A DNA stretch of 64,000 bases from Actinoplanes cyaneus (GTDB taxonomy: Bacteria; Actinomycetota; Actinomycetes; Mycobacteriales; Micromonosporaceae). A program made the position numbers and the translations under genes. The notes under the pieces are model-generated. The model did no database searches, was not told the DNA's origin, and saw only the letters and a program-made list of their open reading frames with translations. The stretch lies in the NCBI RefSeq assembly GCF_016862095.1, contig NZ_BOMH01000072.1:55800-119799 (forward strand), in the 5' to 3' direction. Within the stretch, counting starts at the first letter, position 1. Each line of letters starts with the position of its first letter. Positions 8,454 to 16,619 of the stretch are shown one piece after another.

Positions 8454-8538
8454 AAAGACCATTTCCCTCGTACGCGGGAAATGGTCTTTGGGCAACGCAG
8501 AAGCGCCCGGCCTCGGGGGAGGCCGGGCGCTTCTGCGT
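8454..8538. terminator. Two tandem strong hairpins between convergent genes
   Basis: First hairpin: perfect 14-base-pair stem (8454-8467 with 8476-8489), loop of eight. Second: perfect 19-base-pair GC-rich stem (8495-8513 with 8520-8538), loop of six, followed by GTGTTTCT on the plus strand. They separate the PAS gene (plus) from the GlsB-like gene (minus) and can serve both directions. Confidence 0.85.
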
Positions 8539-8553
8539 GTTTCTAGGCGTGCC

Positions 8554-8829
8554 TTATCGGGTCAGGCCACGACGACCGGCGACACCGACCGTCAGGGCGA
8601 CACCGATGGCGGCCAGAACGACCTGGAAGAAGAACTCGATCCAGTCGAAACCCTTCGTGTCAGCGACACCGAAGGCCCGGGCCAGCACCGTGCCCAGCAG
8701 CGCCGCGACGACACCGATGACCATGGTCAGCCAGATCGGGATGTTCTGCTTGCCCGGTACGACCAGGCGACCCAGAGCACCGATGACCAGACCGACGACC
8801 AGAGCGGAGATGATGCCGACAACAGTCAT
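8554..8829 (-). CDS. GlsB/YeaQ/YmgE-family small membrane protein
   Basis: A 91-residue protein with three membrane segments (about residues 3-24, 34-58 and 67-89). The family hallmark glycine pattern is present (GIISALVVGLVIGALGRLVVPGKQ, then a Gly-rich third helix). Family members are linked to envelope and general stress responses, and their molecular function is unknown. The ATG at 8829 follows GAGGAGG with good spacing; the open frame extends upstream without support. The stop is TAA. It stands alone between the double terminator and lepA. Confidence 0.85.
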   Translation of the reverse strand: MTVVGIISALVVGLVIGALGRLVVPGKQNIPIWLTMVIGVVAALLGTVLARAFGVADTKGFDWIEFFFQVVLAAIGVALTVGVAGRRGLTR

Positions 8830-8913
8830 TGGGAGTTCCTCCTCGGGGGTGGAGCTTGTTCGTTGCGTCCGTCGAGCAACAGAGTTCCCGACCCCTCGAG
8901 AAATCAAACCGCC

Positions 8914-10791
8914 CTATTTTTTGGCGGCTTTCGGATCCGCCGCCTCGGAGGTGGAGAGCGCGGCGATGAAGGCCTCCTGAGGCACCTCCACGCGGCCCAC
9001 CATCTTCATCCGCTTCTTGCCTTCCTTCTGCTTCTCCAGCAGCTTGCGCTTGCGGCTGATGTCACCGCCGTAGCACTTCGCGAGCACGTCCTTGCGGATC
9101 GCGCGGATCGTCTCGCGGGCGATGATCCGGGAACCGATGGCTGCCTGGATCGGCACCTCGAACTGCTGCCGCGGGATGAGTTTCTGCAGCTTGGCGGCGA
9201 TCGACGTGCCGTACGAGTAGGCCTTGTCCTTGTGCACGATCGCACTGAACGCGTCGACCGGCTCACCGTGCAGCAGGATGTCCACCTTCACCAGGTCCGC
9301 GACCTGCTCGCCGGAAGGCTCGTAGTCCAGCGAGGCGTAGCCCTTGGTCTTGCTCTTCAGCTGGTCGAAGAAGTCGAAGATGATCTCGGCGAGCGGCAGC
9401 GTGTAGCGGAGCTCCACCCGTTCGGAGGACAGGTACTCCATGCCGAGCAGGCTGCCCCGGCGGCTCTGGCACAGCTCCATGACGGCGCCGACGTAGTCGT
9501 TCGGCACCAGGACTGTGGCGCGCACCACAGGCTCGTGGATCTCGGCGATCTTGCCGGCCGGGAACTCGCTCGGGTTGGTGACCGTCTGCTCCTTCCCGTC
9601 CTCGGTGACGACCTGGTAGACCACGTTCGGCGCCGTGGAGATCAGGTCCAGGCCGAACTCACGCTCCAGGCGCTCCCCGATGATCTCCAGGTGCAGCAGG
9701 CCCAGGTAGCCGACCCGGAAACCGAAGCCGAGCGCGGCCGACGTCTCCGGCTCGTAGGTGAGCGCGGCGTCGTTGAGCTTCAGCTTGTCCAGAGCGTCCC
9801 GCAGCGCCGGGTAGTCCGAGCCGTCGATCGGGTAGAGACCCGAGTAGACCATCGGCTTCGGGTCCTTGTAGCCACCGAGGGCGTCCTTGGCCGGCCGGTT
9901 GTTGCCGGTGACGGTGTCACCGACCCGGGACTGCCGGACGTCCTTCACGCCGGTGATCAGGTAACCCACCTCGCCGACGCCGAGGGCGGTCGCCTTCTCC
10001 ATCTCCGGCGAGACGACCCCGATCTCGAGCAGCTCGTGCACCGCACCGGTGGACATCATCTTGATCTTGTCGCGCGCCTCGATCCGGCCGTCGATGACCC
10101 GGACGTACGTGACCACGCCGCGGTACACGTCGTAGACCGAGTCGAAGATCATCGCGCGGGCCGGGGCGGCCGCGTCACCGACCGGGGCCACGAACTGCCG
10201 GACGATCTCGTCGAGCAGGTGATCCACACCGACACCGGTCTTGCCGGAGACCCGCAGCACGTCGGACGGCTCGCAGCCGATCAGCTTGGCGAGCTCCTCC
10301 GAGTACTTCTCCGGCTGGGCGGCCGGCAGGTCGATCTTGTTCAGCACCGGGATGATGCGGAGATCGTTCTCCATCGCCAGGTACAGGTTGGCGAGGGTCT
10401 GCGCCTCGATCCCCTGCGCGGCGTCGACCAGCAGGACGGCGCCCTCACAGGCGGCCAGGCTGCGGGAGACCTCGTAGGTGAAGTCGACGTGGCCCGGGGT
10501 GTCGATCATGTTCAGGACGGCGGTCTCGCCCTGCTTGCCGCCCTCCCGGACGGTCCACGGCATGCGCACGGCCTGCGACTTGATGGTGATGCCGCGCTCG
10601 CGCTCGATGTCCATCCGGTCCAGGTACTGCGCGCGCATCTGACGCGGGTCGACCACCCCGGTGATCTGCAGCATCCGGTCGGCCAGCGTCGACTTGCCGT
10701 GGTCGATGTGGGCGATGATGCAGAAGTTGCGGATGCGGGTCGGATCGGTCGATCCGATCACGTTCACGCCGGGGTCGAGCGGTCCAGGCAC
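8914..10791 (-). CDS. lepA: Translation elongation factor 4 (LepA), ribosomal back-translocase
   Basis: A 625-residue GTPase, the usual length. The G1 loop AHIDHGKST lies at about 27-35, the switch II DTPGHVDF and G4 NKID follow, then domains II, III and V like EF-G, and the LepA-specific C-terminal domain (GGDISRKRKLLEKQKEGKKRMK). EF4 acts on stalled or mis-translocated ribosomes at the membrane or under ionic stress. The start is GTG at 10791. The unusual feature is the leader: a 13-base tandem repeat and the upstream gene's terminator lie just before it. A weak hairpin overlaps the TAG stop (about 8905-8925). Confidence 0.97.
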   Translation of the reverse strand: MPGPLDPGVNVIGSTDPTRIRNFCIIAHIDHGKSTLADRMLQITGVVDPRQMRAQYLDRMDIERERGITIKSQAVRMPWTVREGGKQGETAVLNMIDTPGHVDFTYEVSRSLAACEGAVLLVDAAQGIEAQTLANLYLAMENDLRIIPVLNKIDLPAAQPEKYSEELAKLIGCEPSDVLRVSGKTGVGVDHLLDEIVRQFVAPVGDAAAPARAMIFDSVYDVYRGVVTYVRVIDGRIEARDKIKMMSTGAVHELLEIGVVSPEMEKATALGVGEVGYLITGVKDVRQSRVGDTVTGNNRPAKDALGGYKDPKPMVYSGLYPIDGSDYPALRDALDKLKLNDAALTYEPETSAALGFGFRVGYLGLLHLEIIGERLEREFGLDLISTAPNVVYQVVTEDGKEQTVTNPSEFPAGKIAEIHEPVVRATVLVPNDYVGAVMELCQSRRGSLLGMEYLSSERVELRYTLPLAEIIFDFFDQLKSKTKGYASLDYEPSGEQVADLVKVDILLHGEPVDAFSAIVHKDKAYSYGTSIAAKLQKLIPRQQFEVPIQAAIGSRIIARETIRAIRKDVLAKCYGGDISRKRKLLEKQKEGKKRMKMVGRVEVPQEAFIAALSTSEAADPKAAKK

Positions 10792-10808
10792 GGTCGTCCG
10801 TTCTTCTC

Positions 10809-10841
10809 GGGCTGGCTGGTCGGGCTGGCTGGTCGGGCTGG
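10809..10841. repeat. 13-base tandem repeat in the lepA leader
   Basis: GGGCTGGCTGGTC occurs twice in a row (10809-10821, 10822-10834) plus a partial third copy (GGGCTGG, 10835-10841). It lies 17 to 50 bases upstream of the lepA start. Confidence 0.75.
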
Positions 10842-10870
10842 GGAGCGCCGGCGGACACGCCGGCGCTCCC
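10841..10870 (-). terminator. Terminator of the MOSC gene
   Basis: Perfect 13-base-pair stem (10841-10853 with 10858-10870) closing a four-base loop, about 30 bases after the MOSC stop codon on the minus strand. It isolates lepA from the upstream gene. Confidence 0.8.
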
Positions 10871-10901
10871 TATCGTCCCACGCCCGGCCGGGCAGGTCCG
10901 A

Positions 10902-11768
10902 TCACACCCGTTCGAGCGCCTCGGGCGGACCGGGCGGCAGTTCCACGGCGACCGGATCCCCGGGACGAATCGGGCCACCCCGCAGCACGACGCCCATCAC
11001 GCCGGCCCGCCGGACCACGGTGCCGTCGTCGTCCTGCCCGAGGACCTCCTTGAGCAGGCCCGGCCGGAACTTGTTGATCTGCGCGCACGGATTGCGCAGC
11101 CCGGCGACGACCACCGCCGGGCGCGGATCGGCACCGCCGCGGGCATCCCGCTCCACGGCCGCCGCCACCGCGGCCGCCGCCCGGGCCGTCTCCTCGTCCA
11201 GAGTCGCCGCATCGGCCGCGGCCAGCACCGCCCTCGCGGGATGCTCACCGGCAGCCGCTGCCCCGCCCCCAGCGTCGTTCCCGTTACCAGCGTCGTTCCC
11301 GACTCCAGCGTCGTTCCCAACCCCAGCGTCCTTGCCGACCGCAACGCCCCTGCCGAACACAGCGTCCTTGCCGACCGCAGCGTCGTTCCCAGCCCCGGCG
11401 GAGCCGTCCGCCTCAGCCGCATGCTCCGCCGCTTCCGGCGGGCCGAACCGCAAGATCGTGCCGCGCGGCAGCGCGAGCAGATCGAGGCCGAGGGTCGTCA
11501 CGTTCTCGCCGATGCCGCCGGCGGGCACCTCGAAGCCCTTGCCTGCCACCTCGTCGAAGAGCTCGGCCTGGATCAGGTGCACCTGTCGCAGATTCGGCTG
11601 GCTCGGATCGGCCCGCACCCGGCTCCGATGCCGCACATTGACCCCGGCATGGATGTCCCCCTCCACACCCAGGCCCGCCACCAGGACGATCTCGTCCCGA
11701 TTCGGCTTGGTGAACGTGTAGGCGTCATTCCGGCTGACCGCGGCCACGGATCCCGCATCACCACTCAT
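10902..11768 (-). CDS. MOSC-domain protein with low-complexity insertion
   Basis: A 288-residue protein. The first half of a MOSC domain is at about residues 25-110 (GVEGDIHAGVNVRHRS, LRQVHLIQAELFDEV, GENVTTLGLDLLALPRGTILRFG). The second half is near 220-280 (LRNPCAQINKFRPGLLKEVL, with the conserved Cys, and RAGVMGVVLRGGPIRPGDPV). Between them lie about 90 residues, including VGNDAG-type repeats encoded by near-perfect 18-base DNA repeats, about 11265-11400. MOSC domains handle sulfur linked to molybdenum cofactor or act on N-hydroxylated compounds; the substrate here is unknown. The ATG at 11768 lies six bases after CAGAAT (leaderless layout); an upstream start at 11789 adds seven residues. 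Confidence 0.85.
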   Translation of the reverse strand: MSGDAGSVAAVSRNDAYTFTKPNRDEIVLVAGLGVEGDIHAGVNVRHRSRVRADPSQPNLRQVHLIQAELFDEVAGKGFEVPAGGIGENVTTLGLDLLALPRGTILRFGPPEAAEHAAEADGSAGAGNDAAVGKDAVFGRGVAVGKDAGVGNDAGVGNDAGNGNDAGGGAAAAGEHPARAVLAAADAATLDEETARAAAAVAAAVERDARGGADPRPAVVVAGLRNPCAQINKFRPGLLKEVLGQDDDGTVVRRAGVMGVVLRGGPIRPGDPVAVELPPGPPEALERV

Positions 11769-11817
11769 GCCCAGATTCTGGCCGACCACCGCCCGGCTGC
11801 TCGACCCGGTTTTCCGC

Positions 11818-11912
11818 TCCTGATCAACAGACCGCGTCCTGCCGATCGCCCGGAGTCACGCCGCAGCCCCGCGTGATCACTCCTGATCGGCAGGCCGCGT
11901 CCTGCCGATCGC
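11818..11912. repeat. Direct repeat with terminator hairpin after the DUF4240 gene
   Basis: Two copies of a unit of about 33 bases (11818-11850 and 11880-11912) that both contain CCGCGTCCTGCCGATCGCC. The second copy folds into a perfect 10-base-pair stem (11885-11894 with 11901-11910, loop CCGCGT). That stem lies just after the minus-strand DUF4240 stop codon and is its likely terminator. The first copy is a decayed version. Confidence 0.65.
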
Positions 11913-11931
11913 CTGGGGCAGCGCCGCATCC

Positions 11932-12465
11932 CTAGTCCGGCGGCTCGAGGAACAGGGCGGACAGCTTCGGCAGGCGACGACGCATCTCGTCCTCGTCGTC
12001 GAAGTCCCACAGGTCGCCGACCGCCGGACGGTTGCGGCCACCCTCGCCGGGCGGCAGCGGCTGACCGGTGGCCTGCTCATAGGCCCGGGCCGCGATGCCG
12101 AGCACCTCCTCCGCCTCGAAGACCGCGCCGGTGTCCGCCGCCGCCTTGATCACCAGCACGTTGGCCAGCACGTCGGGCGACTGGACCGCGGCGGCCACCG
12201 CTTTGCGGCCGTGCGCGATGAGCCAGCCCCGAAAGGCGTCGAAGCCCGCCTCGTCGGCCCCACTGTTGATCAGATAGGCCGCGGCCCAGAGATCCTCCGT
12301 CCCGGAGGCCGCCATCACCTTGTCCAGGTGGCGGCCCCAGGCGACGATCTCCTCCGGATCGCACGTGACCAGCTCGGCGACGGCGCGCTCGGCCACCTCG
12401 GCCGGGGACGCCGGCTTCGACGCGGTCGCGCGGTCGATGACCGCCCAGAAATCGTCGGTTCGCAT
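11932..12465 (-). CDS. DUF4240 domain-containing protein
   Basis: A 177-residue soluble protein. It opens with MRTDDFWAVIDRA, continues with EEIVAWGRHLDKVMAASGTEDLWAAAYLINSGADEAGFDAFRGWLI and ends in an acidic tail (DLWDFDDEDEMRRRLPKL). This is the actinobacterial DUF4240 pattern, a family without known biochemical function. The start ATG at 12465 is six bases after CAGGAT, with no Shine-Dalgarno. It is divergent from a phosphotransferase gene (67 bases apart) that has the same CAGGAT-N6-ATG arrangement, so the pair may share regulation. Confidence 0.8.
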   Translation of the reverse strand: MRTDDFWAVIDRATASKPASPAEVAERAVAELVTCDPEEIVAWGRHLDKVMAASGTEDLWAAAYLINSGADEAGFDAFRGWLIAHGRKAVAAAVQSPDVLANVLVIKAAADTGAVFEAEEVLGIAARAYEQATGQPLPPGEGGRNRPAVGDLWDFDDEDEMRRRLPKLSALFLEPPD

Positions 12466-12532
12466 GCCGCGATCCTGCCAGTGCCCTACGACAGTTTCGC
12501 GGAGGCACGGACGGCCACGGCAGGATGGGCGC

Positions 12533-13537
12533 ATGCGGCCGATCACTCTGCCCGACGTTCCGTACGACTCCACCGCCGTACGCCCGGATTGGCCTGATCT
12601 GCCGGAGGCGGTGCGCACAGCGATCATCGCGCGCCTCGGCTCCCCGTTCTCCGCCGCGCGCAGCGCCGGGGGCGGCTTCACCCGAGCCTTCGCCGCCGTC
12701 GTCGAGACCGAGGCCGGGACCAGCGCCTTCGTCAAGGCGGCGCCGATGAGCGACCCCACCTCCCAGTGGTACGCCCGGGAGGCGGCCGTCACCGCGGCCC
12801 TCCCACCGGAGGTGACCGCCGCCCGGCCGCTCTGGACGATGACCGCATCCGACTGGTTCGTACTGGCCCTGGAGACCATCGACGGGAGAGTGCCGGCGCT
12901 GCCCTGGTCCCGCGACGATCTCGACGCCACGCTGCGCACCTGGTCGGCGGCGGCGACGGCGCTCGCCCACCCGTCGCCGCGGGCCCTGGAGATCGGCCTG
13001 CCCGCCCTGCCCGACATCCTCCGCAGCGAGATGTCATGGTGGTCACAGATCGCCAAGCGCCGCGAGCCGATGCCGGAGCCCGCCCTGGACACGATCGCGC
13101 CGAGCCGTCTCCGCGAGCTCGCCGCCCTCGAACGCGACCTGCCCGCCCTCGCCGCCGGCGACGCGATGATGCACGGTGACCTGCGGCTGGACAACGTGGT
13201 GCTCGACCGGGACGGCCGCGCCTGGCTCTGCGACTGGACCTGGCCATGCCTCGGCGCACCGTGGTTCGACACGGTGACGCTGCTGGTCAGCGCACATGCC
13301 AGCGGCTTGGACACCGACGCGGTGCTGCGCGCGTGGGGCGCCCCCGACGAGGGGGTGGACGGCGCTCTGGCGGCTCTGTCCGGGTATTGGCTGGTCCGGG
13401 CCGGCGGCGGGCCGAGCAGCGCCTCCCCGCACAGCCGGCAGCACCAGCGCTTCAGCGGCCTCCAGGCGCTCGCCTGGCTCACCGAACGTCGCGGCTGGAC
13501 CGGTCCGCCCGCGAAGCGCGGCTGGCTCCGCCGCTGA
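12533..13537 (+). CDS. Aminoglycoside phosphotransferase-family kinase
   Basis: A 334-residue APH/choline-kinase-fold protein. The nucleotide-binding N-lobe has GGGFTRAF and FVKAAP. The catalytic loop is MHGDLRLDNVVLDRDG (about 212-227), followed by the metal-binding CDWTWP in place of the common IDW. Family members phosphorylate small molecules such as aminoglycosides, choline or sugars, or antibiotics in their own producers; the substrate is not evident. The ATG at 12533 follows CAGGAT (12521-12526) by six bases. The C-terminal 60 residues include an Arg/Gly/Trp-rich end. A repeat-rich noncoding stretch follows. Confidence 0.82.
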   Translation: MRPITLPDVPYDSTAVRPDWPDLPEAVRTAIIARLGSPFSAARSAGGGFTRAFAAVVETEAGTSAFVKAAPMSDPTSQWYAREAAVTAALPPEVTAARPLWTMTASDWFVLALETIDGRVPALPWSRDDLDATLRTWSAAATALAHPSPRALEIGLPALPDILRSEMSWWSQIAKRREPMPEPALDTIAPSRLRELAALERDLPALAAGDAMMHGDLRLDNVVLDRDGRAWLCDWTWPCLGAPWFDTVTLLVSAHASGLDTDAVLRAWGAPDEGVDGALAALSGYWLVRAGGGPSSASPHSRQHQRFSGLQALAWLTERRGWTGPPAKRGWLRR

Positions 13538-13943
13538 CCCCACCGCGACACCCTCCAGCACCAGCCGAGCGCCCCCGACCACCAACAGCCCCAGCCCAGC
13601 GGCCCCAGCCGACCGCCAGCGGCCCCATCCGGGTTGCGATGAGTGCTTCCCGGGCTCGAAGCACCCGTGACCACCAGCCCGGCGGCCCCAGCCGACCGCG
13701 GCGGCCCTACTTTCCAAGCCCGAAACACCTTCCAGCACCAGCCCGCAGACACAGGCTGGCCCTCAAGGGTGCTTCCCGGGCCCGAAGCACCCTTGAGGGC
13801 CAGCCGCGCGGCCTCGGCCGGCCTTGAAGGGTGCTTCGCGGGTGCCGGCACGACCCGCAGGGCAAGCCCGTGCCGAGAGGCTGGCCAGGAGGGGTGTCTC
13901 ACGAGGGTCAGGCGTGTGGCAAGAGCGCCGGACCGGAGCCGTT
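13538..13943. repeat. Repeat-rich intergenic region with long perfect inverted repeat
   Basis: No plausible gene. It contains a perfect 22-base-pair inverted repeat (13754-13775 with 13784-13805) around an eight-base loop CCGGGCCC. A smaller relative lies at 13643-13664 (GTGCTTC, CCGGGCTC, GAAGCAC), and a further half-copy GGGTGCTTC at about 13829-13837. Direct repeats of GCGGCCCCAGCCGACCG occur at about 13600 and 13690. The region separates the kinase from the rpsT promoter; the 22-base-pair hairpin may terminate the kinase transcript. Confidence 0.7.
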
Positions 13944-13972
13944 TTGGCGGCTCGCGAACGTGCTGGTAATCT
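13944..13972 (+). promoter_or_regulatory. rpsT promoter
   Basis: TTGGCG (13944-13949), 17 bases, TAATCT (13967-13972). The predicted transcription start near 13979 leaves a leader of about 114 bases before rpsT, long enough for S20 feedback control, although no specific structure was recognised. Confidence 0.7.
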
Positions 13973-14092
13973 GAATCCTCGCGTGTGGTGACACGCTGTT
14001 GTTTCATGCACCGGCCTCGCCGGGTCGGGGACGGCCGCGCGGTAACCACTCGTTCAGACCAATTTCCGAACTAGTCAGGACAAGGCTGTCGC

Positions 14093-14359
14093 GTGGCGAA
14101 CATCAAGTCCCAGATCAAGCGCAACCGGCAGAACGAGAAGGCCCGTCTGCGCAACAAGTCGGTCAAGTCGTCGCTGAAGACGGTGATCCGCAAGCTTCAC
14201 GAGGCGAGCGACGCCGGCAACACCGAGACGGCGACCACTCTTCTGCGTGACGCCTCGCGTCAGCTGGACAAGGCTGTCAGCAAGGGTGTCATCCACAAGA
14301 ACCAGGCGGCCAACCGTAAGTCGGCCATCGCCAAGAAGATCGCCTCGCTGTCCGCCTGA
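14093..14359 (+). CDS. rpsT: 30S ribosomal protein S20
   Basis: An 88-residue basic, helical protein with the complete S20 signature: ANIKSQIKRNRQNEKARLRNKSVKS split over the first helix, and KGVIHKNQAANRKSAIAKKI at the end. S20 binds 16S rRNA early in 30S assembly. The start is GTG at 14093 with AAGG seven bases upstream. It is transcribed away from holA and comEC, as in other actinobacteria where rpsT and holA sit next to each other on opposite strands. Confidence 0.98.
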   Translation: MANIKSQIKRNRQNEKARLRNKSVKSSLKTVIRKLHEASDAGNTETATTLLRDASRQLDKAVSKGVIHKNQAANRKSAIAKKIASLSA

Positions 14360-14436
14360 TCCTCTTCGGATCAGGTCGGCGACCGCACGGAAGCGGCCGC
14401 CGACTCCGCCCGCCGGCGGGTGGGCAGAACTATCGA

Positions 14437-14480
14437 AACCGGGCACCGCTGGACCCTTGAGGTCCGTGCGGTGCCCGGTT
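14437..14480 (+). terminator. rpsT terminator
   Basis: Long hairpin: 13-base-pair outer stem (14437-14449 with 14468-14480), then an inner GGACC/GGTCC stem and loop CTTGA, followed by CGTTTCATTT. A shorter eight-base-pair hairpin (14355-14362 with 14368-14375) overlaps the rpsT stop codon. Confidence 0.85.
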
Positions 14481-14590
14481 CGTTTCATTTCGCGGTACGC
14501 CATGAGCCCCGCGCCACCCCGCGCCGAGCGCACCTGATCGCCGTGGCCGCGCCGCCCCACCCAGGATCAGCGGGGCGGAACGCGCGCTCC

Positions 14591-14774
14591 CTCACGAGGG
14601 GTGGAAAGCGCGATCCCGCTCGAGAGTTGGAAGGCGCAATCCCGGACGAGTTGCTCTGGCAAGCAGGTCCCGCTCCTGGGGCTGACCCGGCTCCGGACGG
14701 TGGCACGCCGGCGAATCACTCGGCACGGCTCCGGCCGGTGGCACGTCGGCGAGCATCGGCACGGCTCCGGGAAC
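14591..14774. repeat. Two short tandem repeat families in a noncoding gap
   Basis: Within the gene-free stretch 14481-14896. First family: about 27-base units ending GCGC(G/A)ATCCCG, at about 14591-14670. Second: units of 36 to 38 bases starting GGCTCCGG at 14689, 14727 and 14763, with GGTGGCACG(C/T)CGGCGA inside. No open frame with normal codon use is visible on either strand. Confidence 0.6.
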
Positions 14775-14896
14775 CACGCTGACCAGCGCACCACTCGGCG
14801 TGGCCGAATCCCGGCCGTCCGACACCGCGGCCGGGCGAACTCGCCACGGGCGAAGGGCGCGCCTACGGCCGTACGGCGAAATCGGGTGTGAAAAGG

Positions 14897-15508
14897 CTAT
14901 TCGTAGCGCCGCACCGCGGACTGCCGCGCCATCTGCTGGCGGACGTCGAGATCCTCCGACCAGGGACGCCGTGCCGGCGCGGTGTTGACGATCTGCCCCG
15001 GTTCGGACGGCATCTCCGGCGAGGTGGAGCGGCGACCGTAGCCGTTCTCCGGTGGGAACCAGACCACCCCGGTGGAACGTGCCCCGGTGTCCACCGGCGG
15101 CGGCACGACCGGTTTCCGCACGCGCGGTGGCGGTGACCACTCCCCCGCCTGGGCGCCGGCGCGCGGCCAGTCCTCGGAATGTCCGCCGCTGCGCGGCCGA
15201 TGGGTGTGACGTTCCCGCGAGACGACAGCGCGGGCCGCGACCGGCTCGGCGGTCCGAGCGGGCGGCGCGAGCCAGCCGGCGACCAGGTCGTTGAACTTCA
15301 CCATCACCGCGACGGCGGCCGGCAGCAGCAGCACGCCCCACCAGCTGACCAACTCGGCCAGCGCGAGCAGGACGCCGAGCGCGAACGCGCCCTCCAGGAA
15401 GACGAAGCAGAGCAGCCCGCCGAGGCTGAGGTGGCGCAGGCGCAGCGCGCGGGCGTAGAGCGGCTGGTTGGCGACGCCGGCCCGGCGGGAGCGAACCGTC
15501 CTGGTCAT
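14897..15508 (-). CDS. Two-helix membrane protein with basic, proline-rich tail
   Basis: A 203-residue protein not assigned to a named family. Residues 30-80 hold two hydrophobic segments (LSLGGLLCFVFLEGAFALGV and SWWGVLLLPAAVAVMVKF). The remaining 120 residues are hydrophilic, rich in Arg and Pro (PPPRVRKPVVPPPVD), and probably cytoplasmic and disordered. The ATG at 15508 overlaps the holA stop codon (ATGA), so translation is coupled to holA. Similar small membrane proteins lie beside holA in other Micromonosporaceae by position; the function is unknown. Confidence 0.7.
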   Translation of the reverse strand: MTRTVRSRRAGVANQPLYARALRLRHLSLGGLLCFVFLEGAFALGVLLALAELVSWWGVLLLPAAVAVMVKFNDLVAGWLAPPARTAEPVAARAVVSRERHTHRPRSGGHSEDWPRAGAQAGEWSPPPRVRKPVVPPPVDTGARSTGVVWFPPENGYGRRSTSPEMPSEPGQIVNTAPARRPWSEDLDVRQQMARQSAVRRYE

Positions 15509-16488
15509 CGGGTGCCACCGCCCCGGCGTGCCGCGGCCACCGCGAAGACGGCCTGCTCCAGCGCGTAACCCCGATCCTCGGCGCCGCCCTTGACGGCGGC
15601 GTTGCAGTCGGCGGCCGCGCGCATCGCGTCGACCAGGCCCTCGGGCGTCCAGCCGCGACTGCGCTCCTGGGCCCGCTGGATCTTCCAGGCCGGCATGCCG
15701 AGCGTGCCGGCCAGTTGGTACGGATTTCCCTTGCCGGCCGAGGCGACCCTCGCGACCGTCCGCACGCCGTCGGCGATGGCGTCCGCGATCGGCACCGGAT
15801 CGACGCCGACGTGCAGCGCCCAGCGCAGCGCCTCGAGCGCGCCCGGCAGGTCGCCGACCATCGCCGCGTCGGCCACCGTGAAGCCGCTCACCTCGGCCCG
15901 GCCCTTGTAGTAGCGGGCGACGACCGCCTCGGTCACCTTGCCGTCGGTGTCGGCGATCAGCTGTGAGCAGGCCGCCGCGATCTCCCGCAGGTCGTTGCCG
16001 ACCGAGGCGAGCAGCGCGGAGGCGGCAGCCTCGTCGCACCGGCCGCCGGCCCGCCGGAACTCGTCGCGCACGAAGGCGATCCGCTCCCGATCGCCCTTGA
16101 GCTTCATCGCCGGGACGACGGTGGCCCCGGCTTTCTGCAGGCCGTCGGCGAACGCCTTGCCCTTGGCTCCGCCCGGGTGGGTGACGATCAGCGTGACCTC
16201 GGGATCGGGACTCTTCGCATAGGCCAGCAGGGCGGCGACGAGCTCCTTGCGCGCGTCCTGCCCGTTGCGGAGGACCAGCGCGCGCCGGCCGCCGAACAGC
16301 GACGGGCTGAGCATCTCGGCGACCTCGCCGGCGCTGAGCTGACCGGCCTCGTACTCCCGGACGTCGGCGCCGGGGTCGGCGGCGCGCGCCGCGTCCACCG
16401 CCGCGGTGACGGCACGGGCGGCGAGGAGTTCCTCATCGCCTTGGACGAGCAGCAACGGGGGCGGTGGCGCGGCGTTCACGCGTGCCAT
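15505..16488 (-). CDS. holA: DNA polymerase III subunit delta
   Basis: A 327-residue clamp-loader delta subunit. It opens LLLVQGDEELLAARAV, a degenerate AAA+ N-terminus. It continues with SPSLFGGRRALVLRNGQDA, AFADGLQKAGATVVPAMKLKGDRERIAFVRDEF, and the C-terminal collar domain (ALHVGVDPVPIADAIADGVR, LAGTLGMPAWKIQRAQ). Delta opens the sliding beta clamp during loading. The ATG at 16488 is preferred; a GTG 12 codons upstream would add residues not seen in relatives. It is downstream of comEA-comEC and an acyltransferase on the same strand and ends in a 4-base overlap with the next membrane protein gene. Confidence 0.93.
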   Translation of the reverse strand: MARVNAAPPPPLLLVQGDEELLAARAVTAAVDAARAADPGADVREYEAGQLSAGEVAEMLSPSLFGGRRALVLRNGQDARKELVAALLAYAKSPDPEVTLIVTHPGGAKGKAFADGLQKAGATVVPAMKLKGDRERIAFVRDEFRRAGGRCDEAAASALLASVGNDLREIAAACSQLIADTDGKVTEAVVARYYKGRAEVSGFTVADAAMVGDLPGALEALRWALHVGVDPVPIADAIADGVRTVARVASAGKGNPYQLAGTLGMPAWKIQRAQERSRGWTPEGLVDAMRAAADCNAAVKGGAEDRGYALEQAVFAVAAARRGGGTR

Positions 16489-16619
16489 GTTCGCACGTCC
16501 CACCGACACTCCGGCGAGGCTCACTCTTCAGCACAGCCGGACGGATCGCGGAACGCGAAACCAGACATATTGGCATGCAGACATGCTTCTGCCGGTGTGG
16601 CCTGCGGCATCGTCCACCG

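Noticed and set aside
8210..8553. Possible lost GGDEF/EAL module downstream of the PAS gene
   Set aside because: None of the three forward frames shows a remnant of GGDEF, EAL or kinase motifs, so a simple frameshift is not supported.
8905..8925. Hairpin CCGCC/GGCGG over the lepA stop as a terminator
   Set aside because: The stem is only five base pairs with an imperfect extension, and it overlaps the stop codon; too weak to call.
11265..11400. Regular 18-base repeats as a CRISPR array
   Set aside because: The units abut without unique spacers, are in frame and encode part of a MOSC protein; no cas genes are in the window.
14481..14896. Open frames in the gap after rpsT
   Set aside because: Frames exist on both strands but lack ribosome sites and any family likeness; the sequence is made of tandem repeats.
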